A stretch of DNA of 64,000 nt, taken from contig NZ_CANLTL010000001.1 of NCBI RefSeq assembly GCF_947494015.1, positions 310,001 through 374,000 of the forward strand, read 5' to 3'. Made by a program: the position numbers and the translations under genes. This stretch comes from an uncultured Cellulomonas sp. (GTDB taxonomy: Bacteria > Actinomycetota > Actinomycetes > Actinomycetales > Cellulomonadaceae). Below the pieces are notes generated by a model that saw only the letters and a list, made by a program, of their open reading frames with translations, was not told the origin of the DNA and ran no database searches. Of the stretch, positions 54,632 to 63,732 are shown piece by piece; within the stretch, counting starts at the first letter, position 1, and each line of letters begins with the position of its first letter.

Positions 54632-56146
54632 TCAGCCGACCTTGATGAGGAACATCGTCCAGGAGGCGGGTGCGAGCTCCGCGGTCAGCACGCCGTCGGT
54701 CACCTGGGCCGCCTCGAAGGCGCGCGGGACGACGCGGTCGGGGGCGTCCTGGGTGTTCGCCGCGGTGTAGTCCTCGTCGGCGATCTGCAGCGCGTCGACG
54801 AGCTCGGCACCGTCGAAGGACCGCAGCGAGGTGGACAGCTGCACCGGCTGGGACGGGTCGCGGTTGACGACGAAGACGGCGACCTGGCCCTCCTCGGCGT
54901 CGTACGTGGCCACGGAGTCCAGCAGCGGGACGTCGCCGTACCGCTCGGTGGACAGGGTCGGCGCGTCCAGCCGGAGGTCCAGGACCTGGCCCCGGGCGTG
55001 CTTGGCCATCTGGGCGAAGGGGTGGAAGATCGACTGCCGCCACGCCGGCCCGTTCGGCTCGGTCCGGATCGAGCTGATCGTGTTCACGAGCTGGGCCTGG
55101 GAGGCCGACGTGACGCGGTCCGCGTGCCGCAGCAGGGTGATCAGCAGCGACCCGACGACGACGGCGTCGACGACCGTGTACGCCTCCTCGCTGGTGCGCG
55201 GCGCCTCGACCCAGTCCTCCGGCAGCCCGCCGTTGCCGGCCTGCAGCTCCTCGAGGTACCAGACGTTCCACTCGTCGAACGAGATGTTGATCTTCTTGTC
55301 CGACTGCAGGCGGGCACCGACGTGGTCGGCGGTCGCGACGACCTGGTGGATGAAGCGGTCCATGTCGACCGAGGACGCCAGGAAGCTCGCGTGGTCGTCG
55401 CCGTGCAGCTGGTAGTAGGCGTGCGCGGAGATGTAGTCGACGACGTCGTAGGTGTGCTCCAGGACGGTCGCCTCCCAGGCGCCGAAGGTCGGCATCACGC
55501 GGCTCGAGGAACCGCACGCGACGAGCTCGAGGTCCTTGTCGAACTGGCGCATCGCCCGCGCGGTCTCGGCCGCCAGCCGGCCGTACTCCTCGGCCGTCTT
55601 GTGGCCCAGCTGCCACGGGCCGTCCATCTCGTTGCCCAGGCACCACATCCGGATGTCGTGCGGCTCCTTCGCCCCGTGCTCGATGCGCAGGTCCGACAGG
55701 TGCGTCCCCTGGGGGTGGTTGGCGTACTCGAGCAGGTCGATGGCCTCCTGCAGCCCGCGGGTGCCCAGGTTCATCGCCATCATCGGCTCGATGTCGGCCT
55801 TCTTGGCCCACTCCATGAACTCGTTGAGCCCGAACGCATTGGTCTCGATCGTGCGCCACGCCGGGTCCAGCCGGGTCGGGCGGTCCTCGACCGGCCCGAC
55901 GCCGTCCTCCCACTTGTACCCCGAGACGAAGTTGCCGCCGGGGTACCGCACCGTGGTCACGCCGAGCTCGCGGACGAGGTCCAGGACGTCGCCGCGGAAG
56001 CCGTTGTCGTCGGCGGTCGGGTGACCCGGCTCGAAGATGCCCGTGTACACGCACCGGCCCATGTGCTCGACGAACGACCCGAAGAGCCGGCGGTTGACGG
56101 GGGCGACGACGAACGCCGGGTCGATCGACACTCTTGCCTGCTGCAT
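54632..56146 (-). CDS. GH51 α-L-arabinofuranosidase
   Basis: 504 aa, ATG start with GGAGG 10 bases upstream. It has no signal peptide, so it acts inside the cell on imported oligosaccharides. GH51 barrel: FGSFVEHMGRCVYTGIFEP, VRYPGGNFVSGYKWEDGVG, acid/base Glu173 (CLGNEMDGPW) and nucleophile Glu292 (ISFDEWNVWY). A C-terminal β-jelly-roll runs from about 385. It releases arabinose side chains from arabinoxylan and arabinan. It sits next to its likely LacI regulator. Confidence 0.94.
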   Translation of the reverse strand: MQQARVSIDPAFVVAPVNRRLFGSFVEHMGRCVYTGIFEPGHPTADDNGFRGDVLDLVRELGVTTVRYPGGNFVSGYKWEDGVGPVEDRPTRLDPAWRTIETNAFGLNEFMEWAKKADIEPMMAMNLGTRGLQEAIDLLEYANHPQGTHLSDLRIEHGAKEPHDIRMWCLGNEMDGPWQLGHKTAEEYGRLAAETARAMRQFDKDLELVACGSSSRVMPTFGAWEATVLEHTYDVVDYISAHAYYQLHGDDHASFLASSVDMDRFIHQVVATADHVGARLQSDKKINISFDEWNVWYLEELQAGNGGLPEDWVEAPRTSEEAYTVVDAVVVGSLLITLLRHADRVTSASQAQLVNTISSIRTEPNGPAWRQSIFHPFAQMAKHARGQVLDLRLDAPTLSTERYGDVPLLDSVATYDAEEGQVAVFVVNRDPSQPVQLSTSLRSFDGAELVDALQIADEDYTAANTQDAPDRVVPRAFEAAQVTDGVLTAELAPASWTMFLIKVG

Positions 56147-56352
56147 GTGCTCAAGCCTCCAGGGAGCTGGTGCGGGGACGAGGGGAGGGTGGGGTGCGGT
56201 GCTCGGGTGGTCCGGGGACCACCCCGGCGGCACGGTGCCGGTACGGCGCTCCACGCACGGCCACGGCTGCCGGGACGGTGGGCACCGACCGGTGGGACGA
56301 GGGCGGTCGCGACGGCTGCATCGGCGGGCACACCCCCGGGGGACGTCGTTCT

Positions 56353-56379
56353 CTACATCGTTGCAGGACAACGATGTAG
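56353..56379. promoter_or_regulatory. Perfect palindrome upstream of the arabinofuranosidase gene
   Basis: Arms ctacatcgttg and caacgatgtag (11 bp, perfect) around cagga. It is in the 299-bp spacer between the GH51 start and the end of the LacI gene. The arms contain CGTTG, as in sites of LacI-type sugar regulators. A likely operator for the neighbouring LacI protein. The rest of the spacer (56147-56445) shows no gene. Confidence 0.7.
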
Positions 56380-56445
56380 GACGATACAGCCCGTCGTCAC
56401 GGGCGGTCAATGCACCGCCGGACGGCGTCCCGGCGGTGCCGCGCC

Positions 56446-57495
56446 TCAAGCCACGATGGGCGTGGTGGACTGCCGCACGTGCAGCTCGTACGGCGCCACG
56501 ACCAGGGCGGGCGCACCGTCCGACGGCGCCACGCCGGCGGCACGGTCGACCAGCAGCTGCACGGCACGGTCGGCGATGTCCTGGCGTCCGGGCGCGATCG
56601 AGGTGAGCGTGGGCGTCGAGTACGCCGACTCCTCGATGTCGTCGAACCCCACCACGGCGACCTGCTCCGGGACGGAGAGCTGCCACGCGTGCAGCGCGTG
56701 CAGCGTCCCGTGCGCCAGCGCGTCGTTGAAGGCGAACACGGCGTCGAACGCGACGCCGGCGTCGAGCAGGCCCTGCACCGCCTGCTCGCCGGTGGACCGG
56801 TGCCACGCGTCGGCGGGGGCGACCAGTGCCGGGTCGTAGGGCAGGCCGGCCGCCTCGAGCGCCTGCCGGTACCCCTGCAGACGCAGCGCCGCGGACCCCA
56901 CGGTCTCGCCCGGGTGGGAGCCCACCGCGGCGATCCGGGTCCGTCCGATGGCCACCAGGTGGGCCGTGGCGGCGGCGGCGCCCTGGACGTTGCTCATCGT
57001 GACGTGGTCGACCCCGGTGTCGAAGATCGACTCGCCCAGCAGGACCAGCGGGAAGCTGACGTCGAACAGCTCACGGTCGTCGTCCCCCAGGCGCAGCGGG
57101 GAGAAGATGACGCCGTCCACGAGGTGGCGCAGCGAGCCGGACAGGATCTCGACCTCGCGGTCGCGGCGCCCGCCCGTCTGCTCGATGAGGACCCGCAGGC
57201 CGGAGCGCTCCGCGGCCTGGATCACCGAGTCGGCCAGCTCGGCGAAGTACGGCAGCCGCAGCTCGGGCACCGCGAGCGCGATCATGCCGGTGCGGCCCTG
57301 CCGCAGGTTCCGCGCGGCCACGTTGACCTGGTAGCCCAGCTCGTCGATGGCCGCCTCCACCCGGGCCTTGGTCTCCGGGCGCAGGTACTGGTAGCCGTTG
57401 ATGACGTTGGAGACGGTCTTGATCGACACCCCGGCGACACGGGCGACGTCGTGCATCGTCACGTTGCCCGACCTGCTCAGACCGCTCGCCGTCAT
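56446..57495 (-). CDS. LacI-family transcriptional regulator
   Basis: 349 aa, ATG start. HTH at about 14-35 (MHDVARVAGVSIKTVSNVING) and hinge helix YQVNVAARNLRQGRTG. The ligand domain follows with LALAVPEL-type first strand (MIALAVPELRLPYFAELADSV), VDGVIFSPL, HVTMSNVQGA and VVGFDDIEESAYSTPTLTSI. It probably represses the arabinofuranosidase gene and perhaps the xylanase until an arabinose- or xylose-derived sugar binds. Confidence 0.93.
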   Translation of the reverse strand: MTASGLSRSGNVTMHDVARVAGVSIKTVSNVINGYQYLRPETKARVEAAIDELGYQVNVAARNLRQGRTGMIALAVPELRLPYFAELADSVIQAAERSGLRVLIEQTGGRRDREVEILSGSLRHLVDGVIFSPLRLGDDDRELFDVSFPLVLLGESIFDTGVDHVTMSNVQGAAAATAHLVAIGRTRIAAVGSHPGETVGSAALRLQGYRQALEAAGLPYDPALVAPADAWHRSTGEQAVQGLLDAGVAFDAVFAFNDALAHGTLHALHAWQLSVPEQVAVVGFDDIEESAYSTPTLTSIAPGRQDIADRAVQLLVDRAAGVAPSDGAPALVVAPYELHVRQSTTPIVA

Positions 57496-57700
57496 CGTCC
57501 GTCCTCGTCACCGGAGGGACAGCTCGACAGACACCGCGGCACGCACCCACCGGCACGGGCGTCGCGGGCTGGGCCCCTCGACCACCGCCGGCTGAGCATC
57601 GTACGCGACACGCCGTGTCAGCCCCCTTCCACCCTCGGTGCGGACCCGGGCGTGACCGCGGCGGACGCGGACCGTCGGGCCGCGAGGGACGTCCCTGGCG

Positions 57701-57729
57701 GCGCCAGTATGCAACGTTAAACCTGGCGC
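57701..57729. promoter_or_regulatory. Inverted repeat with AACGTT centre upstream of the LacI gene
   Basis: Arms gcgccag (57701-57707) and ctggcgc (57723-57729) enclose tatgcaacgttaaac, whose centre is palindromic aacgtt. It shares CGTTGCA (minus strand) with the palindrome at 56353. It may be an autoregulatory operator or part of a terminator for the upstream deacetylase gene. Remaining spacer 57496-57801: no gene seen. Confidence 0.5.
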
Positions 57730-57801
57730 GGGCAACGGTCTGCTCGCACGCCGGACCTGCGGACCTGCGGGTCGGCCGGTCTGCAGGTCGGCGGGTGTCG
57801 C

Positions 57802-58554
57802 TCAGGGCATCGGCACCCACGGCGCGGGCGGTTCGGGCTCGGGCACCACCAGCGGCCGGTACGGGACCGGCGCCGCCAGCTCGGGCACGGGCTGTCCGCT
57901 GGCGACGTACCGCGCGGGGACGACCGCGCCGGTCTCGTCCAGCAGCCCGAACCCGTACCCGCTCTCCCGGACACCGGCCACGATGCCCGGCAGCGCCTCC
58001 ACGGTCGCGCTCCCCGCGCCCGTGTCGGCCGGACCGTCGTGCAGGACGATCACCCCGCCGGGCGCGAGCTGGGCCAGCACGCTGTCGCGGATGGCCTCGG
58101 CGGTGGTCCCGGGGTGCCAGTCCAGCGCGCTGATGGTCCCGCCCACCTCGAGGTAGTCGAGCACCTGGATCACCGCGTGCACCACGTCGTCGACGGCGGT
58201 CATCGGTGGCCGCACGGCGCGGAACGGGACCTCGACCCCGGCGTCCTCCAGCGCGCGGCCCGCACCGAGGATCTCCTCGCGCATCCCGACCGGGGTCAGC
58301 GACGTCAGTGCGGGGTGGGTGTCGGTGTGGTTGAGGACCTGGTGGCCCTCCGCGGCCGCGAACCGGACCAGGTCCGGGTTGGCGCGCACCCGCATCCCGA
58401 CGTCGAAGAACACCGCCGGCACCTCGAGCTCGCGCAGGATCTGCAGGGTGCGGGGCCGGTGCGCGGACGGGCCGTCGTCGAAGGTCAGGCAGACCAGCGG
58501 ACCGTCCGCGCCGGCGACGGGCCCCGGGGTTGCCTGCTCGGCCGGGTCGGGCAC
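57802..58554 (-). CDS. Polysaccharide deacetylase (CE4, NodB homology)
   Basis: 250 aa, GTG start 3 bases after the transporter stop. NodB motifs: TFDDGPS (Asp26, Asp27), HTDTH (metal His76, His80), RPP and a C-terminal LHDG. There is no signal peptide, so it would act in the cytosol, which is unusual for the family. It could deacetylate imported acetylated xylo-oligosaccharides; that is inferred from the sugar-gene neighbourhood only. Pro-rich tail. Confidence 0.85.
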   Translation of the reverse strand: MPDPAEQATPGPVAGADGPLVCLTFDDGPSAHRPRTLQILRELEVPAVFFDVGMRVRANPDLVRFAAAEGHQVLNHTDTHPALTSLTPVGMREEILGAGRALEDAGVEVPFRAVRPPMTAVDDVVHAVIQVLDYLEVGGTISALDWHPGTTAEAIRDSVLAQLAPGGVIVLHDGPADTGAGSATVEALPGIVAGVRESGYGFGLLDETGAVVPARYVASGQPVPELAAPVPYRPLVVPEPEPPAPWVPMP

Positions 58555-58557
58555 GGA

Positions 58558-59976
58558 CTACTCCATGTCCTCGAGCTGTCGTCCCTTGGTCTCCGGCACG
58601 AACTTCGCGACGAAGAGCAGGGACAGCAGCGCGAACGTCGTGTAGAAGCCGTACGCGAACGACAGCCCGATCTCGGCCATGGCCGGGAACGAGGTGGAGA
58701 TGAGGAAGTTCGCCAGCCACTGCGCGGCCGCCGCGAGCCCGAGCGCCGTGCCGCGGATGCGGTTGTTGAACATCTCCCCCAGGAGCACCCACACCGCCGG
58801 CCCCCAGGACATCCCGAAGAACACGACGAAGCCGTTGGCGGCGAGCAGCGCGACGATGCCCTGGGTGCCGCCCAGGGTCGGCTCGAGGACGCCCTCGGCG
58901 TTCTCGACCAGGTCCGCGGTGCCGAACACCACGGCCAGGATCCCCAGGGTGACGAACATGCCGGCCGACCCGATCAGCAGCAGCTTGCGGCGGCCGATCC
59001 TGTCGATGAGGGAGATCGCGACGATCGTCACGACGATGTTGGTGACCGACGTGATGACGGTCTGGGTGAGCGCGTCCGCCTCGGTGAACCCGACCGATCG
59101 CCACAGCGTCGTGGAGTAGTAGAAGATGACGTTGATCCCCACGAACTGCTGGAACACCGACAGCGCGATGCCGATCCACACGATCGGCAGCAGCCCACCG
59201 CCGGGCTTGCGCAGGTCCGCGAACGAGCTGCGCGCCTCCTGCCGGACGGTCCGCCGGATCTCGTCGATGCGCTCGCGCACCCCCGTCGTGAGGACCTGCC
59301 CGAGGACGTCGCGCGCGCGCTCGAGCTCGCCCTTGGCGACCAGGTAGCGGGGGGACTCGGGGATCTGGAACGACAGCACGCCGTACGCGATCGCGGGCAC
59401 GAGCTCGGCGAGGAACATCCACCGCCAGGCCTCCAGGCCCAGCCACAGGTCCTCGGCGGCCCCGCCGGCGATCCCGGCGAGCAGCGCGTCGGAGAGCAGC
59501 GCGACGAAGATGCCGGTCACGATCGCGAGCTGCTGGAGCGACCCGAGCCGACCGCGCACCGCGGCCGGCGAGATCTCGGCGATGTACGCCGGCGCGATCA
59601 CGGACGCCGCGCCGACGCCGATGCCGCCGACGACCCGCCAGAGGATGAGGTCGCCCGGACCGAACGCGAGGGCGGAGCCGACCGCGCTGACGCTGAACAG
59701 CAGGGCCGCGAGCGCCATCACCCGGATGCGCCCGATCCGGTCGGCCAGCCGGCCGGCCATGTAGGCACCCACGATGCAGCCGAGCAGCGCGGAGGAGACG
59801 GTGAAGCCGGTCAGGCCGGGCCCCATCCCGAACTCGTCGCGGATGGCGTCGACCGCGCCGTTGATGACGGCGGTGTCGAAGCCGAACAGGAATCCGCCGA
59901 GGGCCGCGACCGCGGCCAGCATCACCACCCTGCCGGTGTGGAACTGCTCAGCCGTGGACGGACTCTCAGCAGCCAT
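58558..59976 (-). CDS. Sugar-porter MFS transporter
   Basis: 472 aa; ATG at 59976 with AGGAG 6 bases upstream. Twelve helices with sugar-porter signatures: GGFLFGFDTAVINGA, GRLADRIGR, PAYIAEISPAAVRGRLGSLQQLAIV, IPESPRYLV, QQFVGINVIFYYS, LIDRIGRRKLLLIG, PETKGR. Probably a pentose or hexose/H+ symporter of the XylE type. Operon with the deacetylase. Confidence 0.93.
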   Translation of the reverse strand: MAAESPSTAEQFHTGRVVMLAAVAALGGFLFGFDTAVINGAVDAIRDEFGMGPGLTGFTVSSALLGCIVGAYMAGRLADRIGRIRVMALAALLFSVSAVGSALAFGPGDLILWRVVGGIGVGAASVIAPAYIAEISPAAVRGRLGSLQQLAIVTGIFVALLSDALLAGIAGGAAEDLWLGLEAWRWMFLAELVPAIAYGVLSFQIPESPRYLVAKGELERARDVLGQVLTTGVRERIDEIRRTVRQEARSSFADLRKPGGGLLPIVWIGIALSVFQQFVGINVIFYYSTTLWRSVGFTEADALTQTVITSVTNIVVTIVAISLIDRIGRRKLLLIGSAGMFVTLGILAVVFGTADLVENAEGVLEPTLGGTQGIVALLAANGFVVFFGMSWGPAVWVLLGEMFNNRIRGTALGLAAAAQWLANFLISTSFPAMAEIGLSFAYGFYTTFALLSLLFVAKFVPETKGRQLEDME

Positions 59977-60115
59977 CGGAACTCCTGGGCTCGGGCGGGC
60001 TCGGGCGGATGCCGCTGGTCTACCACGTCCCCCGGCGGGCGGCACCGGCAGGCGCCCGACGCCCCGCTCGCCGACTGCTCGGCGACTGGCTCAGCGGCCG
60101 CTCGACGGCTGGTCA

Positions 60116-60132
60116 GCCGCCGCTCAGGCGGC
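60116..60132. terminator. Small hairpin after the isomerase gene
   Basis: gccgcc-gctca-ggcggc, 6-bp stem, 14 bases beyond the end of the 60146 gene and upstream of the transporter gene. Weak candidate terminator within a GC-rich repeat of cggcgctca. Confidence 0.4.
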
Positions 60133-60145
60133 GCTCAGCCGGCGC

Positions 60146-61150
60146 TCACCGGGTGCTGAAGGCGGCGTCGAAGGCGGCCGACGGCGGGTCGAACGCGAGC
60201 CGCTGGACGAAGGCGAGCGCCTCGGGCGCACCCACGAGGCGGTCCATGCCGGCGTCCTCCCACTCCACCGAGATCGGTCCGTCGTAGCCGATCGCGTTCA
60301 GCGTCCGGAAGCTGTCCTCCCACGGGACGTCGCCGTGCCCGGTCGAGACGAAGTCCCAGCCGCGGCGGGGGTCGGCCCACGGCAGGTGCGAGCCCAGCCG
60401 GCCGTTGCGGCCGTTGCCCACCCGGCGCTTCACGTCCTTGCAGTCCACGTGGTAGATCCGTTTCGAGAAGTCCAGCAGGAAGCCCACCGGGTCCAGGTCC
60501 TGCCACATGAAGTGGCTGGGGTCCCAGTTGAGGCCGAACGCCTCGCGGTGGCCGATCGCCTCGAGGGTGCGCACGGTCGTCCAGTAGTCGTAGGCGATCT
60601 CGCTGGGGTGCACCTCGTGCGCGAACCGCACCCCGACCTCGTCGAACACGTCGAGGATCGGGTTCCACCGGTCGGCGAAGTCCCGGTAGCCGGCGTCGAC
60701 CAGCTCGGCGGAGACCGGCGGGAACATCGCGACGTACTTCCAGATGGACGACCCGGTGAAGCCCACGACGGTCTTCACCCCCAGGCGCGCCGCGGTGCGC
60801 GCGGTCATCTGCATCTCCTCGGCGGCCCGCTGCCGGACGCCCTCGGCGTCGCCGTCGCCCCAGATGCGGTCCGGCAGCATGTCGCGGTGCCGCTGGTCGA
60901 TGGGGTCGTCGCAGACCGCCTGGCCCTTGAGGTGGTTGGAGATCGCGTGCACCTGCAGGCCGTACCGCTCGAGCACGTCGAGCCGCTCCCGGATGTACGC
61001 GTCGTCCTGCGCGCCACGCCACGGGTCCAGGTGATCGCCCCAGCAGGCGATCTCGAGGCCGTCGTAGCCCCACTCGGACGCGAGGCGCGCGACCTCCTCG
61101 AAGGGCAGGTCGGCCCACTGGCCGGTGAACAGGGTGATCGGTCGGGCCAT
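60146..61150 (-). CDS. Sugar phosphate isomerase/epimerase (AP endonuclease 2-fold TIM barrel)
   Basis: 334 aa, ATG start one base after the dehydrogenase stop. TIM barrel with metal ligands typical of IolE/IolH-like enzymes: [13 protein letters not shown], Glu in [43 protein letters not shown]. Together with a Gfo/Idh/MocA dehydrogenase and a Rbs-like ABC system it suggests oxidation and isomerisation of an imported sugar or cyclitol. Confidence 0.88.
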   Translation of the reverse strand: MARPITLFTGQWADLPFEEVARLASEWGYDGLEIACWGDHLDPWRGAQDDAYIRERLDVLERYGLQVHAISNHLKGQAVCDDPIDQRHRDMLPDRIWGDGDAEGVRQRAAEEMQMTARTAARLGVKTVVGFTGSSIWKYVAMFPPVSAELVDAGYRDFADRWNPILDVFDEVGVRFAHEVHPSEIAYDYWTTVRTLEAIGHREAFGLNWDPSHFMWQDLDPVGFLLDFSKRIYHVDCKDVKRRVGNGRNGRLGSHLPWADPRRGWDFVSTGHGDVPWEDSFRTLNAIGYDGPISVEWEDAGMDRLVGAPEALAFVQRLAFDPPSAAFDAAFSTR

Positions 61151-61151
61151 C

Positions 61152-62390
61152 TCAGCGTGCTCCGTTCTCGGGGGTGCTCTCGGGGGTGCTCTCGGACGCC
61201 TTCTCGGGGACGTCCTCGACAGGGGTCCAGGTGCTCGCCTGCGCGGCGCTGCGCTCGACGGCGGCCAGCACCCGCTGGACCTGCAGGCCGTCGGCGAAGG
61301 AGGGCTCGGGCTGCCGTCCGGCCGCCAGCGCCCCGACCAGGTCCACCACCTGGTGGACGAACGCGTGCTCGTAGCCGAGCCCGTGGCCGGCCGGCCACCA
61401 GGCCCCGACGTACGGGTGACCGGGCTCGGTGACCACGATCCGGCGGAACCCGGCGGTCTGCGGGTCCTCCTCCGCGTCGAACAGGTGCAGGACGTTCATG
61501 TCCTCGAAGTCGAACGCGAGCGAGCCGCGCGAGCCGTTGATCTCCAGCCGGATCGCGTTCTTGCGTCCCCAGGCGAACCGGGTGGCCTCGAACGTGGCCA
61601 GTCCCCCGCCGTCGAGGCGTGCGGTGAACAGGGCGGCGTCGTCGACCGTGACCGGTCCCCGCGCGCTGCCCGCGGTGCCGTGCAGGCCGGAGAAGCCGTC
61701 GGCGACCGGACGCTCGCGCACGAAGGTCTCCAGCACGCCGCTCACCCCGGTGATGCGCTCGCCGGTGATGTGCTGGGCGAGGTCGACGACGTGCGCGCCG
61801 ATGTCCCCCAGCGCCCCGGACCCGGCGCGCTGCTTGTCCAGGCGCCAGGACAGCGGCGCCTGCTCGTCGGCGATCCAGTCCTGCAGGTACTGGGCGCGCA
61901 CGTGGCGCACCGTGCCGATCCGTCCCTGCGCGACCAGCTCGCGGGCGAGCGCGATCGCGGGCACCCGCCGGTAGGTGAACCCCACCATCGCCCGGACCCC
62001 GGAGGCCGCCGCGCGCTCCGCCGCCGCCGTCATCGCCTCCGCCTCCGCCACCGTGTTCGCCAGCGGCTTCTCGCACAGCACGTGCTTGCCCGCCTCCAGC
62101 GCCGCGACGGCGATCTCGGCGTGCGTGTCACCGGGCGTGCAGATGTCGATCAGGTCGACGTCGTCCCGGACGAGGAGCTTGCGCCAGTCCGTCTCCGTCT
62201 GCGCCCAGCCCAGCTTGCGGGCCGCGGCCTCGACCCCGGCGGGCTTCCGGCCGGCGACGACGGCCATCTGCGGGTCCAGCGGCAGGTCGAAGAAGTGGGG
62301 AGCCACCCGCCAGGCCTGGGAGTGGGCCGCCCCCATGAAGGCGTAGCCCACCATGCCGACACCCAGGCGGGTGCCCTGTTGCTCAGCCAT
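61152..62390 (-). CDS. Gfo/Idh/MocA-family dehydrogenase
   Basis: 412 aa, ATG start with GAGAGAGA upstream. Rossmann N-terminus [19 protein letters not shown], then [33 protein letters not shown] (with the conserved EKP Lys), and a C-terminal α/β substrate domain with [16 protein letters not shown] (His/Asp active-site pair). NAD(P)-dependent oxidation of a sugar or inositol. It precedes the isomerase by one base. Confidence 0.92.
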   Translation of the reverse strand: MAEQQGTRLGVGMVGYAFMGAAHSQAWRVAPHFFDLPLDPQMAVVAGRKPAGVEAAARKLGWAQTETDWRKLLVRDDVDLIDICTPGDTHAEIAVAALEAGKHVLCEKPLANTVAEAEAMTAAAERAAASGVRAMVGFTYRRVPAIALARELVAQGRIGTVRHVRAQYLQDWIADEQAPLSWRLDKQRAGSGALGDIGAHVVDLAQHITGERITGVSGVLETFVRERPVADGFSGLHGTAGSARGPVTVDDAALFTARLDGGGLATFEATRFAWGRKNAIRLEINGSRGSLAFDFEDMNVLHLFDAEEDPQTAGFRRIVVTEPGHPYVGAWWPAGHGLGYEHAFVHQVVDLVGALAAGRQPEPSFADGLQVQRVLAAVERSAAQASTWTPVEDVPEKASESTPESTPENGAR

Positions 62391-62497
62391 CGGTCTCTCT
62401 CTCGTGGTGCGCGCGACGTCGTCGGGTCGGGGCTGGTGGATGGGCCGGGGGCGTGCGCCGGTGGGTGGACCGGGCGGGTCGGCCGACCCACCGCCGG

Positions 62498-63562
62498 TCA
62501 GGACTCGAACGCGGTGGGCAGGTACTGCTCGACGTTCTCCGCGGTGACGACGGGTGCGTAGAGCTGGATGGTGCGCGGGATCTCGACCTCGACGAGATCG
62601 TCCATCGCCTTGTCCTGGACCGCGAGGCGGGCCAGCCGGATCCCGTCGGCGGCCTGCGTGGAGGGGTAGATGACCGTCGCCTGGAGCACGGAGTCACCGG
62701 CCTGGATGGCCTCCATGACGTTCTTCGAGCCAGCGCCGCCAACCATGACGAACTCGTCGCGACCGGCCTCGTCGATCGCAGCCATCACACCGACCCCCTG
62801 GTCGTCGTCGTGGTTCCACAGCGCGTCGATCTGCGGGGCCGCCTGGAGCAGGTTCGCCGCCGCCTGCTGACCGCCCTGCACCGTGAAGTCGGCCGCGACG
62901 CGGTTGTCGACGTCCAGGCCGCAGTCGCTGAGCGCGTCGGCGAAGCCCTGGCTGCGGTCCTGGGTGAGCGGCAGCGAGTCGATGCCGGCGATCTCGGCGA
63001 CGACGGCGTCCGGGTTGTCCCCGACCTGCTCGCAGATGTAGGTGCCGGCCGAGACGCCCATGCCGTAGTTGTCGCCGAGCACCGTCGCGCGGGCCGCGAA
63101 CGGGCTGGTGAACTCGCGGTCGACGTTGATGACCGTGATGCCCGCCTCCATGGCCTCGATCGCGACCTCGGTCAGCGCGGCACCGTCGAACGGCAGCAGC
63201 ACGATCGCGTCCACGCCGTCGTTGATGAACTGCTCGACCTGCGAGATCTGCAGGTTGACGTCGTTGGTGCCCTCGGCGACGCGCAGCTCGACGTCGTCGT
63301 ACTTCTCCGCCTCGGCGCGCGCGGCCGAGGTGATCGCCCCCATCCAGCCGTGGTCGGCGGCCGGGGCGGAGAAGCCGATGACGACGTCCTCGCCGGTCTC
63401 GTCGTTGGACCCGCCACCGACCGCGGTGTCGGCCGCGGCGGCCGGCGCGTCGTCCTCGGGAGCCGGGGTGTTGGACGTGCAGCCCGTGGCGAGGACGGCG
63501 CCGGCGGCGAGGGCGCCGGCGGTGGTCCACCAGCGGCGGCGCAGGGTGGGACGAGCGGACAT
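62498..63562 (-). CDS. Sugar ABC transporter substrate-binding lipoprotein (RbsB-like)
   Basis: 354 aa, ATG with AAGGAGGA 5-6 bases upstream. Lipobox LATGC (Cys near 28). Mature periplasmic-binding fold type I: VVIGFSAPAADHGWMGAITSAA, VDAIVLLPFDGAAL, VINVDREF, GNPDAVVAEIAG-like strand, LWNHDDDQGVGVMAAI. It binds a monosaccharide or cyclitol outside the membrane and delivers it to the permease encoded just upstream in the operon (63733 to the right edge). Confidence 0.92.
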   Translation of the reverse strand: MSARPTLRRRWWTTAGALAAGAVLATGCTSNTPAPEDDAPAAAADTAVGGGSNDETGEDVVIGFSAPAADHGWMGAITSAARAEAEKYDDVELRVAEGTNDVNLQISQVEQFINDGVDAIVLLPFDGAALTEVAIEAMEAGITVINVDREFTSPFAARATVLGDNYGMGVSAGTYICEQVGDNPDAVVAEIAGIDSLPLTQDRSQGFADALSDCGLDVDNRVAADFTVQGGQQAAANLLQAAPQIDALWNHDDDQGVGVMAAIDEAGRDEFVMVGGAGSKNVMEAIQAGDSVLQATVIYPSTQAADGIRLARLAVQDKAMDDLVEVEIPRTIQLYAPVVTAENVEQYLPTAFES

Positions 63563-63732
63563 GGTGATCCTCCTTGATCGCGAGCGGAGCTCGGGGGTGT
63601 CAGGACGCGGGTGCGGGTGTGCGCGGGTGCGGGTGTGCGCGGGTGCGGGGGTGCGCGGTGCGGGGCGGGGGGTGCGGGCGTCACCCGGGGGACGGGGTCC
63701 CCAGGGCGCCGCGTCGGTGCGGCGCCGGCCCG
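63563..63732. repeat. Spacer with GCGGGTGTGC tandem repeats
   Basis: 170 bp between permease and binding-protein genes. From about 63607 to 63690 it is a degenerate tandem array of gcgggtgcgggtgtgc. Such gaps between rbsC- and rbsB-type genes often hold a hairpin that raises expression of the binding protein; here a repeat fills it. Confidence 0.6.

Noticed and set aside
57071-59446. A 791-codon minus-strand frame across the LacI, deacetylase and transporter genes
   Set aside because: It overlaps three well-supported genes in another frame and has no recognisable domain.
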